Source: Citrobacter werkmanii NBRC 105721 (lineage in GTDB: Bacteria > Pseudomonadota > Gammaproteobacteria > Enterobacterales > Enterobacteriaceae). Taken from it: a DNA stretch of 64,000 nucleotides. Of this stretch, positions 24,344 to 37,038 are shown one piece after another. The position numbers were made by a program, and so were the translations under genes. The stretch covers positions 496,001 through 560,000 of the forward strand of contig BBMW01000009.1 of assembly GCA_000759755.1 (NCBI GenBank), given 5' to 3'. How positions within the stretch are numbered: position 1 is the stretch's first letter; each line of letters starts with the position of its first letter. Under the pieces are notes generated by a model that worked only from the letters and a program-made list of their open reading frames with translations, was not told where the DNA came from and did not search any database.

Positions 24344-24994
24344 TTAGCAGGATTTCGCCACATTAACCCGCAGGCTTGGGCAGAGAAGACACATCTCCAG
24401 CAGCACTGCGACGTATTCACGCGCTTCTTTTTTCAGATCAAAAGATTCAGGGGCAAATAACCAGTTCTCTATAATTCCGGTAACATAGCTACGCAGCAGC
24501 ACCGCCACGCGCCGCGTGTTCAGATTTTCCGGCAGCATGTTGGCATTCATGCAGTGCCGCAATGTTTGTTCGATACGGTCGTAATTCTCAATACACAGAC
24601 TGCGTTGAGCTAGCTGAACAGTGGCCATTTCCCCGACAAATTCGCATTTGTGGAATATAATTTCCAACAACAAACGTCTGCGTTCTTCTGTCACGGTAGC
24701 TTCAAGAACGTAAATTAAAATTTCTCTTAATACTGATAGTGGATCGTCGGGGAATTTTGCTTGATACTCAGTCTCTAACTCATCAATGTTAGGTTTTGCT
24801 AGCTCCCAAATTTCACTGAATAAATCCGATTTGTTTTTGAAATGCCAATAGATTGCGCCGCGCGTGACACCAGCGGCTTTTGCGATCTCCGCAAGCGAGG
24901 TGGATGATACCCCTTGTTGCGAAAACAAACGCAGAGCAACATCGAGAATGTGCTGTCGTGTTTCCTGTGCTTGTTGTTTGGTTTTTCGTGCCAT
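24344..24994 (-). CDS. acrR: TetR-family repressor AcrR
   Basis: AcrR represses acrAB and itself and is released by drugs binding its C-terminal pocket. The 216-aa product has the TetR HTH at residues about 11-57 ([20 protein letters not shown]). It lies divergent from acrA with the 24-bp operator between them. A marbox overlaps its first codons. The protein is intact; no disrupting mutation of the kind found in efflux-overexpressing isolates is visible. Confidence 0.97.
   Translation of the reverse strand: MARKTKQQAQETRQHILDVALRLFSQQGVSSTSLAEIAKAAGVTRGAIYWHFKNKSDLFSEIWELAKPNIDELETEYQAKFPDDPLSVLREILIYVLEATVTEERRRLLLEIIFHKCEFVGEMATVQLAQRSLCIENYDRIEQTLRHCMNANMLPENLNTRRVAVLLRSYVTGIIENWLFAPESFDLKKEAREYVAVLLEMCLLCPSLRVNVAKSC
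24975..24994 (-). promoter_or_regulatory. Marbox (MarA/SoxS/Rob site) for acrAB
   Basis: The first seven codons of acrR also match the 20-bp marbox consensus AYnGCACnnWnnRYYAAAY: ATGGCAC, then GAAAAAC, then CAAAC. In E. coli the acrAB marbox lies at this same place, and MarA, SoxS and Rob activate acrAB from it. Confidence 0.75.
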
Positions 24995-25022
24995 AGGTCA
25001 GTGAATTTACAGGCGTTAGATT

Positions 25023-25046
25023 TACATACATTTGTGAATGTATGTA
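25023..25046. promoter_or_regulatory. AcrR operator
   Basis: This is a 24-bp inverted repeat between divergent acrR and acrA: TACATACATT on the left and AATGTATGTA on the right around TGTG. It is the known AcrR binding site and overlaps the acrAB promoter region. Confidence 0.92.
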
Positions 25047-25135
25047 CCATAGCACGACGATAATATAAACGCAGCAATGGGTTTATGGGCTTTAAGCCAT
25101 TGATCAATTTGAAATCGGACACTCGAGGTTTACAT

Positions 25136-26329
25136 ATGAACAAAAACAGAGGGTTAACGCCTCTGGCAGTCGTTCTGATGCTCTCAGGCAGCTTAGCGCT
25201 AACAGGATGTGACGACAAACAGGCCCAACAAGGGGGCCAGCAGATGCCAGAGGTTGGAGTTGTTACGCTCAAAACTGAACCTCTACAGATAACAACCGAA
25301 CTCCCGGGTCGCACCAGTGCGTATCGCATTGCTGAAGTTCGTCCTCAGGTTAGCGGCATCATCCTGAAACGTAATTTCACGGAAGGTGGTGACATCGAAG
25401 CGGGTGTATCTCTCTATCAGATTGATCCTGCGACTTATCAGGCCGCTTATGAGAGCGCAAAAGGCGATCTGGCCAAAGCACAAGCCGCAGCAAATATCGC
25501 TCAACTGACGGTTAAACGTTATCAGAAACTGTTGGGTACTAAGTACATCAGTCAACAGGATTACGATAGCGCGCTGGCAGACGCACAGCAGGCGAACGCC
25601 GCCGTCGTCGCCGCGAAAGCCGCAGTAGAAACTGCACGCATCAATCTGGCCTATACCAAAGTGACGTCGCCGATCAGCGGCCGCATTGGTAAGTCATCCG
25701 TTACGGAAGGTGCTCTGGTGCAAAACGGTCAGGCGACCGCACTGGCTACCGTTCAGCAGTTGGACCCTATCTATGTGGACGTGACGCAGTCAAGTAACGA
25801 CTTCCTGCGCCTGAAACAAGAGTTGGCCAACGGCACGCTGAAGCAAGAGAACGGTAAAGCGAAAGTCGAGCTGGTGACCAATGACGGCATTAAGTTCCCG
25901 CAGGCCGGTACGCTGGAATTTTCCGATGTTACGGTAGATCAAACCACCGGTTCGATTACGTTACGCGCAATCTTCCCTAACCCGGATCACACCTTACTGC
26001 CGGGAATGTTCGTCCGTGCTCGTCTGGAAGAAGGGACTAACCCAACTGCATTACTGGTTCCGCAGCAAGGCGTTACCCGCACACCGCGTGGTGATGCCAG
26101 TGCCTTGGTTATTGGTGCAGATAACAAAGTTGAAATGCGTCAAATTGTCGCCGCACAAGCGATTGGCGATAAATGGTTAGTCACTGATGGACTTAAGCCG
26201 GGCGACCGCGTGATTGTCACAGGGTTGCAAAAAGTACGTCCTGGCGCGCAGGTAAAAGCCCAGGAGATTACCGCGGATAATAACCAGCAAGCCGCAAGCG
26301 GTAGCCAACCTGAACAGTCCAAGTCTTAA
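25136..26329 (+). CDS. acrA: Multidrug efflux membrane-fusion lipoprotein AcrA
   Basis: AcrA is the periplasmic adaptor linking AcrB to TolC. The 397-aa precursor has a lipoprotein signal with lipobox LTGC (lipidated C25), a lipoyl/hairpin region (coiled coil around residues 100-170), and beta-barrel and membrane-proximal domains. The ATG at 25136 matches E. coli; upstream in-frame codons overlap the promoter. AcrB follows after 22 bp in the same operon. Confidence 0.98.
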   Translation: MNKNRGLTPLAVVLMLSGSLALTGCDDKQAQQGGQQMPEVGVVTLKTEPLQITTELPGRTSAYRIAEVRPQVSGIILKRNFTEGGDIEAGVSLYQIDPATYQAAYESAKGDLAKAQAAANIAQLTVKRYQKLLGTKYISQQDYDSALADAQQANAAVVAAKAAVETARINLAYTKVTSPISGRIGKSSVTEGALVQNGQATALATVQQLDPIYVDVTQSSNDFLRLKQELANGTLKQENGKAKVELVTNDGIKFPQAGTLEFSDVTVDQTTGSITLRAIFPNPDHTLLPGMFVRARLEEGTNPTALLVPQQGVTRTPRGDASALVIGADNKVEMRQIVAAQAIGDKWLVTDGLKPGDRVIVTGLQKVRPGAQVKAQEITADNNQQAASGSQPEQSKS

Positions 26330-26348
26330 CTTAAACAGGAGCCGTTAA

Positions 26349-29501
<3,153 letters not shown>

Positions 29502-29518
29502 TACCTCTCTAAAGATAA

Positions 29519-29540
29519 GGCCGCGCAAGCGGCCTTTTTT
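29519..29540 (+). terminator. Rho-independent terminator of acrAB
   Basis: GGCCGC-GCAA-GCGGCC followed by TTTTTT, directly downstream of acrB. Confidence 0.93.
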
Positions 29541-29988
29541 CTGGAAAAATCATAAAATCCACTTATTGCGATTCTGTTTATTTGCTCCAGCTTAAATAAG
29601 CGATATAATCCCTGTAGCCTTAAAGGCTATTCTTAAAAAGTTTTGAGAGTTCTTATTTACGTTAATAAATATTAAGATTATTCCTGGCTATCGGTCGATC
29701 TTGTCGGTTGTTGCCTGTTGTTGCTATAGCTAATCAAGATAACCCGATGATTGCCCGAAGAATAAAGAATTTGTCCGATTTCGAATAACTGCATTTATCT
29801 GTTAAAATGTAAAAATGACGCTACATCATAATTTTGCATAATTGTAATTTTTCGTGATATGACGATGAAATCTTTTTTAGAGTAGATTATAGTTAAATCA
29901 TCAGGAGTCGCGGGCAAGTTCCAGGTAGTTTGTTGTATCCATCCCGAAGGTGTTCGGTTAGTTTAAGCCACGAAGAAGGGGATGCGTT
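29541..29988. other. AT-rich leader/intergenic region upstream of tomB
   Basis: This 448-bp stretch between the acrB terminator and tomB has no convincing coding sequence. It is AT-rich, the kind of DNA that H-NS/Hha binds, and must contain the tomB-hha promoter. An AAGGGGATGCGTT ribosome-binding region immediately precedes tomB. No further RNA gene is recognised. Confidence 0.5.
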
Positions 29989-30363
29989 ATGGATGAATAC
30001 TCACCCAAAAGACATGATATCGCGCAGCTTAAATTTCTCTGCGAAACTCTGTATCATGACTGTCTTGCAAACCTTGAACAAAGTAACCATGGCTGGGTTA
30101 ACGACCCTACCTCTGCAACCAGCTTACAGCTCAATGAACTGATAGAGCATATTGCAACCTTCGCACTTAATTATAAAATTAAGTACAATGAGGACAATAA
30201 GCTGATTGCGCAGATAGATGAATACCTGGATGACACTTTTATGTTGTTCAGCAGTTATGGTATTAATACGCAGGATCTGCAGAAATGGCGGAAATCAGGT
30301 AATCGACTGTTTCGCTGTTTTGTCAATGCCACCAGGGCTAATCCTGTTAGTTTGTCTTGTTAA
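29989..30363 (+). CDS. tomB: Hha antitoxin TomB
   Basis: TomB is a small (124 aa) acidic protein that counteracts Hha toxicity and affects biofilm formation; oxygen-dependent oxidation of Hha by TomB has been described. The sequence is nearly identical to E. coli TomB (start MDEYSPKRHDIAQLKFLC, end PVSLSC). It lies 27 bp upstream of hha, the usual order of this pair. Confidence 0.97.
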   Translation: MDEYSPKRHDIAQLKFLCETLYHDCLANLEQSNHGWVNDPTSATSLQLNELIEHIATFALNYKIKYNEDNKLIAQIDEYLDDTFMLFSSYGINTQDLQKWRKSGNRLFRCFVNATRANPVSLSC

Positions 30364-30390
30364 AAATTATTACAATCATAGGTAAGAGTT

Positions 30391-30609
30391 ATGTCTGATA
30401 AACCATTAACTAAAACAGATTATTTGATGCGCCTGCGACGCTGCCAGACAATTGACACGCTTGAGCGCGTTATTGAAAAAAATAAATATGAATTGTCCGA
30501 CAACGAACTGGCTGTATTTTACTCAGCAGCGGATCACCGCCTTGCTGAATTGACCATGAATAAGCTCTACGACAAGATACCAACTTCCGTTTGGAAATTC
30601 ATACGCTAA
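30391..30609 (+). CDS. hha: Haemolysin expression modulator Hha
   Basis: Hha is a 72-aa nucleoid-associated protein that binds H-NS and selectively silences horizontally acquired, AT-rich genes. It starts [19 protein letters not shown] and is all-helical. It forms an operon with tomB. Such a silencer would be expected to act on AT-rich DNA like the island further along this window, although that is inference. Confidence 0.97.
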   Translation: MSDKPLTKTDYLMRLRRCQTIDTLERVIEKNKYELSDNELAVFYSAADHRLAELTMNKLYDKIPTSVWKFIR

Positions 30610-30790
30610 TTGTTCTCAAGGTTAAGTCAGGTATAGCGGTACATTTGTCTGACTGACCATTTTCGCATTTACAATGGTTATTTAATTCAAATCACGTGAC
30701 TACGATCACAGCGAAGTAACGGGAACGTTCCCCTTATTTGCATTGCGTTTTACTGTGCTGAAATGTTCATCAGTACACAGGGAATTCGTA

Positions 30791-31342
30791 ATGAGTAAAG
30801 AAAAGCAGAAAATGATCGCCGGTGAACTCTATCGCCCGGCAGATGAAACGTTGCGCGACGACCGACTACGCGCTCGTCAGTTGACCCATCGCTATAATCT
30901 TACTGCGCCAGACGCAAAAAGTGAGCGTCAGGCCATCCTGCATGATCTGTTGGGTCAAAGCGAGGGCGCGTATATTGAACCCTCTTTCCGCTGTGATTAC
31001 GGTTATAACATCTACCTCGGTAAAGAATTTTACGCCAACTTCGACTGCGTCATGCTTGATGTCTGTCCAATCCATATTGGCGATAACTGCATGCTGGCAC
31101 CCGGCGTCCATATCTACACAGCCACGCATCCGCTGGATGCGACCGAACGCAACAGCGGTCTGGAGCTGGGAAAACCCGTCACTATTGGCAACAACGTCTG
31201 GATAGGCGGACGTGCAGTAATAAATCCAGGCGTAACGCTCGGAGATAATGTCGTTGTAGCATCTGGCGCGGTGGTGACGAAAAGTGTTCCGGCAAACAGC
31301 GTAGTCGGCGGTAATCCCGCGAGGATCATCAAAACACTGTGA
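30791..31342 (+). CDS. maa: Maltose O-acetyltransferase
   Basis: Maa acetylates maltose and other sugars with acetyl-CoA. The 183-aa protein has an N-terminal helical segment ([14 protein letters not shown]) followed by left-handed beta-helix hexapeptide repeats. The catalytic loop [10 protein letters not shown] and the C-terminal GGNPARIIK are typical of the NodL/LacA/Maa family. The ATG at 30791 is preferred; an upstream in-frame extension to 30743 has no ribosome-binding site and is absent from E. coli Maa. Confidence 0.95.
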   Translation: MSKEKQKMIAGELYRPADETLRDDRLRARQLTHRYNLTAPDAKSERQAILHDLLGQSEGAYIEPSFRCDYGYNIYLGKEFYANFDCVMLDVCPIHIGDNCMLAPGVHIYTATHPLDATERNSGLELGKPVTIGNNVWIGGRAVINPGVTLGDNVVVASGAVVTKSVPANSVVGGNPARIIKTL

Positions 31343-31458
31343 TCTTAAATGTAACTGTTATGCTAAATTGTGGTTAATCTGTTACTTTCTTCAGAAGGTG
31401 TCCCCTTTTAAAATAGGGCGATCCCTCCTGAATTTTGCAGATATCACGAAGGCAAGAG

Positions 31459-31929
31459 ATGACAGAAATACAGCGCCTGCTTACCGAAACAATCGACGAC
31501 TTAAATATTCGCGAGAAGCGCGACAACAAACCGCGCTTTAGCATCAGCTTTATTCGCAAACATCCGGGGCTGTTTATCGGTATGTATGTGGCGTGGTTTG
31601 CTACGCTGGCGGTAATGCTACAGTCAGAAACGCTGGTCGATTCGGTATGGCTGCTGGTAGTGCTGTTTGTCATACTTAACGGCTTTTTCTTTTTCGACGT
31701 GGCGCCGCGCTATCGCTATGAAGACATCGACGTCCTGGATTTCAGAGTTTGCTATAACGGTGAATGGTACAACACGCGTTTTGTTCCCTCCTCACTCATC
31801 GACTCTATTTTGCACTCCCCTTCAGTTGATAGCGAACATAAAGCACAGCTGCAAAAGATGATTTCACGTAAAGGCGAACTCTCGTTCTACGATGTGTTTA
31901 CGCTCACCCGCCCGCAGGCCAGCCAATAA
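31459..31929 (+). CDS. ylaC: Inner-membrane protein YlaC
   Basis: The 156-aa protein has two adjacent transmembrane segments (residues about 36-52 and 61-78) and a cytosolic C-terminal part with the conserved [20 protein letters not shown]. It matches E. coli YlaC in length and sequence. Function is not established. The start at 31459 (MTEIQRLL) follows AAGGCAAGAG. Confidence 0.93.
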   Translation: MTEIQRLLTETIDDLNIREKRDNKPRFSISFIRKHPGLFIGMYVAWFATLAVMLQSETLVDSVWLLVVLFVILNGFFFFDVAPRYRYEDIDVLDFRVCYNGEWYNTRFVPSSLIDSILHSPSVDSEHKAQLQKMISRKGELSFYDVFTLTRPQASQ

Positions 31930-32002
31930 TTTCGCCGTTACCATAAAAAAGTGCGTCACTGTGAAGGAAACGCACTTTAATCCCTGAATGCTGGCAATGA
32001 AA

Positions 32003-32143
32003 CTAACGTCTTTTTTTACGGCCCTGTACCGCTTTAAATCGCGGATTCGTTTTACAGATAACATACAAGCGCCCTTTGCGTTTCACTATCTGGCAGTCAG
32101 GGTGCCGCTGTTTTGCGCTGCGAAGCGAATTGAGTACCTGCAT
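32003..32143 (-). CDS. rpmJ2: Alternative (zinc-independent) ribosomal protein L36, RpmJ2
   Basis: This is a 46-aa ribosomal protein L36 paralogue (YkgO), starting [17 protein letters not shown]. It lacks the full set of zinc ligands of the normal L36 and replaces it under zinc starvation, freeing zinc. It lies one base downstream of rpmE2, clearly cotranscribed and under the upstream Zur box. The ATG at 32143 is the family start. Confidence 0.93.
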   Translation of the reverse strand: MQVLNSLRSAKQRHPDCQIVKRKGRLYVICKTNPRFKAVQGRKKRR

Positions 32144-32144
32144 T

Positions 32145-32405
32145 TTAACCTCGCTTAGCGCCAATAAAATGACCAAAGCGTTTCTGGAAGCGCGCTGCGC
32201 TACCTTCGTTATCAAAGGTCTTTTGTTTTCCGGTGTAGTATGGATGTGACTTAGAGGAGATATCGAGGGTCACATACGGGTACGTTTTCCCCTCGAACTC
32301 AATCTCACGTTCGGTTTTGATGGTCGAACCGACCTTAAAATATTCATTGGCACTGGTATCGTGAAACACCACGGTACGATAAAAAGGATGGATATCCGGT
32401 TTCAT
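32145..32405 (-). CDS. rpmE2: Alternative (zinc-independent) ribosomal protein L31, RpmE2
   Basis: The 86-aa type B L31 (YkgM) has no CxxC zinc motif; its single-domain sequence carries [20 protein letters not shown], typical of the C-minus L31 form. It replaces zinc-containing RpmE when Zur derepresses the operon. The Zur-like palindrome is 13 bp upstream of the start codon. Confidence 0.95.
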   Translation of the reverse strand: MKPDIHPFYRTVVFHDTSANEYFKVGSTIKTEREIEFEGKTYPYVTLDISSKSHPYYTGKQKTFDNEGSAARFQKRFGHFIGAKRG

Positions 32406-32418
32406 GGCAACCTCAATT

Positions 32419-32436
32419 GTTACGTTATAACATAAC
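32419..32436. promoter_or_regulatory. Zur box upstream of rpmE2-rpmJ2
   Basis: The imperfect palindrome GTTACGTTATAACATAAC resembles the enterobacterial Zur operator (GTTATNNTATAAC type). It lies immediately upstream of the zinc-independent ribosomal protein operon, known to be Zur-repressed in enterobacteria. Confidence 0.82.
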
Positions 32437-32592
32437 CATAAAAATACACCACTCTTGTTTAAATCACAACCTGATTTACGCTACGGACAAACAAACGGGA
32501 TGATAAGTGGCCCTAAATATATGATGCCAATCGAATAGCTTTTTCGGCTTTCAGATATACTTTCCTTACGCTGTGTTAATAAGGATATCATT

Positions 32593-34146
32593 GTGACAAC
32601 ACGACATCTGATAAGCCTGGTAACCGGGGTGCTGTTTCTTTCTATTCTCGCGCCCGTAGGTTTAAGCTTGTGGCTGGCACATCGTCAGGTCGAAACAAAA
32701 TTTATCGATGAACTCGATATGTTCTCAACACGAGTCGCATTGCGCACGGAACGCGTCGGCGAGCAGGCCAGGAAAGCATTACGCCACATAGAATCCTTTC
32801 AGGGGGTGCCTTGTAGTGACGAGCATCTGCTGGAAATGCGTCGCTTGTCATATAGCTATCGCTATATTCAGGAAGTGCTGTATCTCAAAGACAATGTTCC
32901 GCAATGTTCATCTCTGGAAAAAAACAGCCAGGCTGCCGCATTTCCACCAGCAATGAAAGTCACGCCGGATGGATATCGCGCATGGCTTACTACGCAAAAT
33001 GATTTGGGCATCAAGCGTTTTATGGCAGCTTTAGGTAGCGAGCATTATGTTGTGATGGTCGATCCGGGCTCTTTTATTGACGTCATCCCGTTTGGCTCAT
33101 GGCCGATAGAAGTCACAATCATTGGCACCGCACGCAACGTGGTGGTTGCCAGTAGCGCCGCGCTGCCATCAGACGTTTTGCAACACGTGAAACAAGAACA
33201 TTCGATCACTCATTTTCAGAAAGGTAGCAGTATTTTTAATGCTCGCCCCTTCCCCGAACTGGGCATCACGATCGTCACCTGGGCATCTACCCTACCCTTA
33301 CAAAAAACCTGGCACCGACAGGCCCTGATCTGGGTCCCGGCAGGGATTATCATCGGCCTGCTTACCGCCGCCTTTATTCTGCGCATTTTGCGCCGCTTAC
33401 AGTCCCCCCATCACCAGTTGCAGGATGCCATCCAGAATCGGGATATCAAGGTCCATTACCAGCCGATTATCTCACTCACAACGGGAAAAGTGGTCGGGGC
33501 AGAAGCGCTGGCCCGTTGGCAGCAGGCCGATGGGAGCTATTTGTCGCCCGAAATTTTTGTCGCGATGGCGCAGGAGACCGGACTGACAAAACCCCTCACG
33601 CGTTTGATAATTGAAAGCGTATTTGACGATTTAGGAAAATGGCTGCGTCAACATCCGGATCAGCATATCTCCATTAACCTTGAGTCAGCCGATCTGGCTT
33701 CTGAAACGCTTCCCGCTCTGTTAGGCCAGAAGGTAAAGCACTGGCAGCTTAAGCCTGCGCAAATCGCGCTGGAACTGACCGAACGCGAGTTTGCCGATCC
33801 GAAAAACAGCGCGCCGTTTATTGCTAAATATCGTCAGGCGGGACACTCGATATACATCGATGACTTTGGGACCGGCTATTCCAGCCTGAGCTATTTACAG
33901 GATCTGGATGTGGACATCCTGAAGATAGATAAATCCTTTGTTGATGCCCTGGAGTACAACAACGTGACGCCGCATATCATTGAGATTGCCAAAACGCTGA
34001 AGCTGGAAATGGTGGCAGAAGGTATCGAAACTGAAAATCAGGAAGCCTGGCTACGACAACATGGCGTGCAGTATGGTCAGGGCTGGCTTTACAGTAAGGC
34101 ACTGCCAAAAGCGGAATTTATTCTGTGGGCTGAAAAACGGCTTTAA
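32593..34146 (+). CDS. pdeB: Cyclic-di-GMP phosphodiesterase PdeB (YlaB)
   Basis: PdeB degrades c-di-GMP. The 517-aa protein has an N-terminal membrane helix (about 5-28) and a periplasmic CSS-motif sensor domain (with QCSSLE; such Cys pairs are redox-sensed via DsbA/DsbB in related PDEs). A second membrane helix (about 250-268) and a C-terminal EAL domain follow. Catalytic motifs are intact: GAEALARW, the Glu of ELTERE, IDDFGTGYSSL and DILKIDKSFV. It starts with GTG at 32593, with AAGGATA upstream. E. coli PdeB is 516 aa. Confidence 0.95.
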   Translation: MTTRHLISLVTGVLFLSILAPVGLSLWLAHRQVETKFIDELDMFSTRVALRTERVGEQARKALRHIESFQGVPCSDEHLLEMRRLSYSYRYIQEVLYLKDNVPQCSSLEKNSQAAAFPPAMKVTPDGYRAWLTTQNDLGIKRFMAALGSEHYVVMVDPGSFIDVIPFGSWPIEVTIIGTARNVVVASSAALPSDVLQHVKQEHSITHFQKGSSIFNARPFPELGITIVTWASTLPLQKTWHRQALIWVPAGIIIGLLTAAFILRILRRLQSPHHQLQDAIQNRDIKVHYQPIISLTTGKVVGAEALARWQQADGSYLSPEIFVAMAQETGLTKPLTRLIIESVFDDLGKWLRQHPDQHISINLESADLASETLPALLGQKVKHWQLKPAQIALELTEREFADPKNSAPFIAKYRQAGHSIYIDDFGTGYSSLSYLQDLDVDILKIDKSFVDALEYNNVTPHIIEIAKTLKLEMVAEGIETENQEAWLRQHGVQYGQGWLYSKALPKAEFILWAEKRL

Positions 34147-34197
34147 CAGGGCTGTTGATGTTGAGATGGCTGGCGGCACGCCGCACAGCCAGTCACA

Positions 34198-34551
34198 TCA
34201 CTCGTCCATAATGGGCGCAAATCCACCGTAGATCATTCGCTTGCCATCAAATGGCATAGATTCACCGAATTCCTTCATACGGGGATCGGACATCATCTTC
34301 TGATTCGCCGCATCGCGGACCTCTTTGGATGGGTATTCAATCCAGCTGAATACCACCTCTTCATGATCCTGCGCTTTCACTGCCATGCGAAAATCGGTCA
34401 ATTTGCCGTCGGGGACATCATCAGCCCAGCACTCCACCACGCGTAATGCGCCGAACTCCTTGAAAAGCGGAGCTGCTTTTGCCGCCATCGCAATGTACGC
34501 CTCCTTATTTTCAGCGGGTACGGCAACCACAAAACCATCAACATACTTCAT
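34198..34551 (-). CDS. ybaA: DUF1428 family protein YbaA
   Basis: This 117-aa ferredoxin-like-fold protein of the DUF1428 family starts MKYVDGFVVAVPAENKEAY and has the conserved CWADDVPDGK and MPFDGKRMIYGGF. Length equals E. coli YbaA; function is not established. In E. coli it lies between pdeB and ffs; here additional genes and the island separate it from ffs. Confidence 0.93.
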   Translation of the reverse strand: MKYVDGFVVAVPAENKEAYIAMAAKAAPLFKEFGALRVVECWADDVPDGKLTDFRMAVKAQDHEEVVFSWIEYPSKEVRDAANQKMMSDPRMKEFGESMPFDGKRMIYGGFAPIMDE

Positions 34552-34615
34552 GAGAAAAACCTCCGAAGTTTACTGCGCAGCAAGCCGATTCTGGCCGCGT
34601 CAGTCGAGGTTAAGT

Positions 34616-35245
34616 TTAGTCGCCAGCGGACGATCGTGCCCCAGACTCACTCCTGACACGAATGCGCGACTGTGGCTGGTGGCGGAACCACGGCAGGCAA
34701 ATCTGAATTAACGGCCCAATAGCCAGCGCATACAACACCGTGCCAACCCCCACGGTCCCCCCCAGCAGCCAGCCGATAAGCAACACTGACACTTCGATTG
34801 CGGTGCGAATGCGTCGTACTGGCCATCCGGTACGTGCGTGAATACCGGTCATCAGACCGTCCCGTGGGCCCGCGCCAAAACCAGCGCCAATGTATAAACT
34901 GGTGGCTAATGCATTCAGTATCACCGCCATCACCAGCAGGCCGCTGCGCGCCAGCAGGGATTCAAATCCCGGGATCACCACCAGCGCGGCATCTGCAGCC
35001 AGCCCAATCATAATGACATTGCTCAGGGTGCCAAATCCGGGACGCTGGCGTAGCGGTATCCACGCCAGCAGCACCAACACGCCTACGACAATAATCACCA
35101 CGCCGATATTCATCGACAGTAAATTGGCCACGCCCAGATGAAATACGTTCCACGGATCGGCCCCTAAATCGGCACGAACAAACATGGCTGTCGACACACC
35201 GTACAGCGCCAGACCGATATACAGCTGAAGTAAACGACGCAGCAT
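34616..35245 (-). CDS. YczE/YitT-type membrane protein
   Basis: This 209-aa integral membrane protein has about five hydrophobic segments and family signatures MFVRADLGADPWNVF near the N-terminus and GAGFGAGPRDGLMTGI in the middle. The family (DUF161/YczE) is commonly found next to MocR-type regulators, as here. The transported substrate, if any, is not known. It is divergent from the regulator at 35333, with a shared 87-bp upstream region. Not present at this locus in E. coli K-12. Confidence 0.85.
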   Translation of the reverse strand: MLRRLLQLYIGLALYGVSTAMFVRADLGADPWNVFHLGVANLLSMNIGVVIIVVGVLVLLAWIPLRQRPGFGTLSNVIMIGLAADAALVVIPGFESLLARSGLLVMAVILNALATSLYIGAGFGAGPRDGLMTGIHARTGWPVRRIRTAIEVSVLLIGWLLGGTVGVGTVLYALAIGPLIQICLPWFRHQPQSRIRVRSESGARSSAGD

Positions 35246-35305
35246 GCTTTTTCCCTCTCATTCTCAGATAGCTTTCATCTTCCCCGTAATTGGCACTATG
35301 ATTAA

Positions 35306-35329
35306 TGTCCAGTTTTCAAAAAGTGGACT
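35306..35329. promoter_or_regulatory. Candidate operator of the MocR-type regulator
   Basis: An inverted repeat TGTCCA-(N12)-TGGACT lies only 4-27 bp upstream of the regulator's ATG and between the two divergent genes. A TGTCCA/TGGACA-like dyad with an AT-rich centre is a plausible dimer site. Its closeness to the start codon suggests autoregulation. This is inference from position and symmetry. Confidence 0.5.
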
Positions 35330-35332
35330 GCT

Positions 35333-36760
35333 ATGTCATCTCGCCGTTATGGAAGTCAGTCTTTGCAGCGCCTGCTCGGCCACTGGCAGGAAAGCCCTTC
35401 GCGAACGCCCCTCTGGCGACAGCTGGCAGAAGCGCTACGTCTATTGATTCTCGATGGTCGTCTGGCGCTGGATAGCCGCTTGCCCGGCGAGCGTGAACTC
35501 GCTGCCGTTCTGGAAGTGAGCCGAACCACCGTTGCCAGTGCTATGGCACAACTGCGTGAGGAAGGCTATCTGGAGAGCCGTCATGGGAGCGGTTCACGGG
35601 TTATTCTGCCGGAACACATTCGCCATGTGCCAACGCGAACCAGCGCTGGCACTGCGCTTGATTTGTCCACGGCAGCGCTCAGTGCCGGTCCCGAAATTCA
35701 TCAGGCTTATCAGCAAGCGTTGTTCGCGATGCCGCAGCATCTGCTGAGTTCCGGGTATCTGCCGCAGGGGCTGGCAGCTTTACGTGAATCCATCGCCCGG
35801 CATTATTGCGAGCGCGGACTCCCCACGCAGCCCGATGAAATAATGGTGGTGAATGGCGCGGTCAGCGGTCTGGCGCTGATCCTGCGTTTGCTGACAGGTC
35901 CTGGCGATCGCGTCGTCGTTGATCACCCCACTTATCCGCTGGCGATTGCCGCTATTCAGGGCGCGTCCTGTCGGCCTGTTGGCGTGTCGCTACCCGAGCA
36001 GGGTTGGGATACGGCCGGTCTGGTCGCCACCATCGCGCAAACGGCGCCCAGAATGGCCTATCTGATGCCAGACTTTCATAACCCGACCGGGCGCTGCATG
36101 GACGCCGCAACACGCCAGGTTGTCGCAGATATTGCCGAAAGAACGCGTACCACGTTGGTAGTCGATGAGACGATGGTGAACCTGTGGTACGACGCCCCAC
36201 CCCCACCGCCGCTTGCCGCATTCAATCGTGATGCTCCGATCATTTTGCTGGGATCGGCAGGGAAAAGTTTTTGGGGTGGATTACGTTTGGGTTGGATTCG
36301 GGCCTCGTCACGAACGATTGCCGCCCTGGTACAAACCCGCGACACCTTCGATTTGGGCTCTCCGGTACTTGAACAACTCGCCACCCGTTGGTTGTTGGAT
36401 AACGCTGAGCGCTTTCTGCCTGACAGAAGACGGTTGCTGACATCGCAGCGCGACCTGTGTTCCAGTCTGATGCATACACATTTCCCGGAATGGCAGTTTA
36501 CCCAACCACAAGGAGGACTCTCTTTCTGGGTCGAACTGCCCGATACGCTGGCGACTCTCTTTGCCACGCGCGCCGAAAGCGCGGGGATTCAGTTAGGAAC
36601 CGGTACGCGCTTCGGCCTCGATGGCGCATTCGATCGTTTTTTGCGCATGCCCTTCACATTGCCGGATGATACAGCACGCGCCGCCTTCAGGGTGTTGCAA
36701 CCCATTTGGGATAACCTACGTTTGCAGGCCAGCAGCGGGAAAATGCGCAAAATAATTTAA
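35333..36760 (+). CDS. MocR-family (GntR-HTH/aminotransferase) transcriptional regulator
   Basis: The 475-aa fusion has an N-terminal GntR-type winged HTH (about residues 20-92, containing RTTVASAMAQLREEGYLE) and a fold-type I aminotransferase-like domain. PLP-binding features are kept: PDFHNPTG (246-253), DE (278-279) and the Schiff-base Lys K311 in GSAGKSFWGG. MocR proteins are PLP-dependent regulators rather than transaminases. The divergent YczE-type gene fits the YczR subgroup, so a YczR-like call is reasonable but not proven. Confidence 0.85.
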   Translation: MSSRRYGSQSLQRLLGHWQESPSRTPLWRQLAEALRLLILDGRLALDSRLPGERELAAVLEVSRTTVASAMAQLREEGYLESRHGSGSRVILPEHIRHVPTRTSAGTALDLSTAALSAGPEIHQAYQQALFAMPQHLLSSGYLPQGLAALRESIARHYCERGLPTQPDEIMVVNGAVSGLALILRLLTGPGDRVVVDHPTYPLAIAAIQGASCRPVGVSLPEQGWDTAGLVATIAQTAPRMAYLMPDFHNPTGRCMDAATRQVVADIAERTRTTLVVDETMVNLWYDAPPPPPLAAFNRDAPIILLGSAGKSFWGGLRLGWIRASSRTIAALVQTRDTFDLGSPVLEQLATRWLLDNAERFLPDRRRLLTSQRDLCSSLMHTHFPEWQFTQPQGGLSFWVELPDTLATLFATRAESAGIQLGTGTRFGLDGAFDRFLRMPFTLPDDTARAAFRVLQPIWDNLRLQASSGKMRKII

Positions 36761-36819
36761 GCGACGAGCCAAAGGACTCGCCCTTGTATGCCGTAACGGA
36801 CAAGGAAGTCCGGGCAATA

Positions 36820-37038
36820 TTACAACTGCGGAGGAACCGGAAAACCTTTCAGGGAAATCACAAAATTCTCACCGTCCTTCTTAATTTTTGCCCCGGCATC
36901 ACACCAGTCGGAAGCAATACGGAAGAACTCATCGCTACCGACATTCCAGCTCAGGCGAACATGTTTCACATAGCCGGAACGCAGCAATTCACAGGCTTCG
37001 CCGTAATTACAGGCGGTTGAGAGCGATTGTTGTTTCAT
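36820..37038 (-). CDS. Small protein of unknown function paired with an RHH protein
   Basis: I do not recognise this 72-aa protein. It has two Cys (ACNYGEAC) near the N-terminus and a C-terminal part, EFFRIASDWCDAGAKIKKDG, that looks like a helix followed by a beta hairpin. Its ATG overlaps the stop codon of the upstream ribbon-helix-helix gene by 4 bp (ATGA), so the two are translationally coupled. The arrangement resembles a toxin-antitoxin or regulator-effector pair, but nothing in the sequence identifies a toxin fold. Confidence 0.6.
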   Translation of the reverse strand: MKQQSLSTACNYGEACELLRSGYVKHVRLSWNVGSDEFFRIASDWCDAGAKIKKDGENFVISLKGFPVPPQL

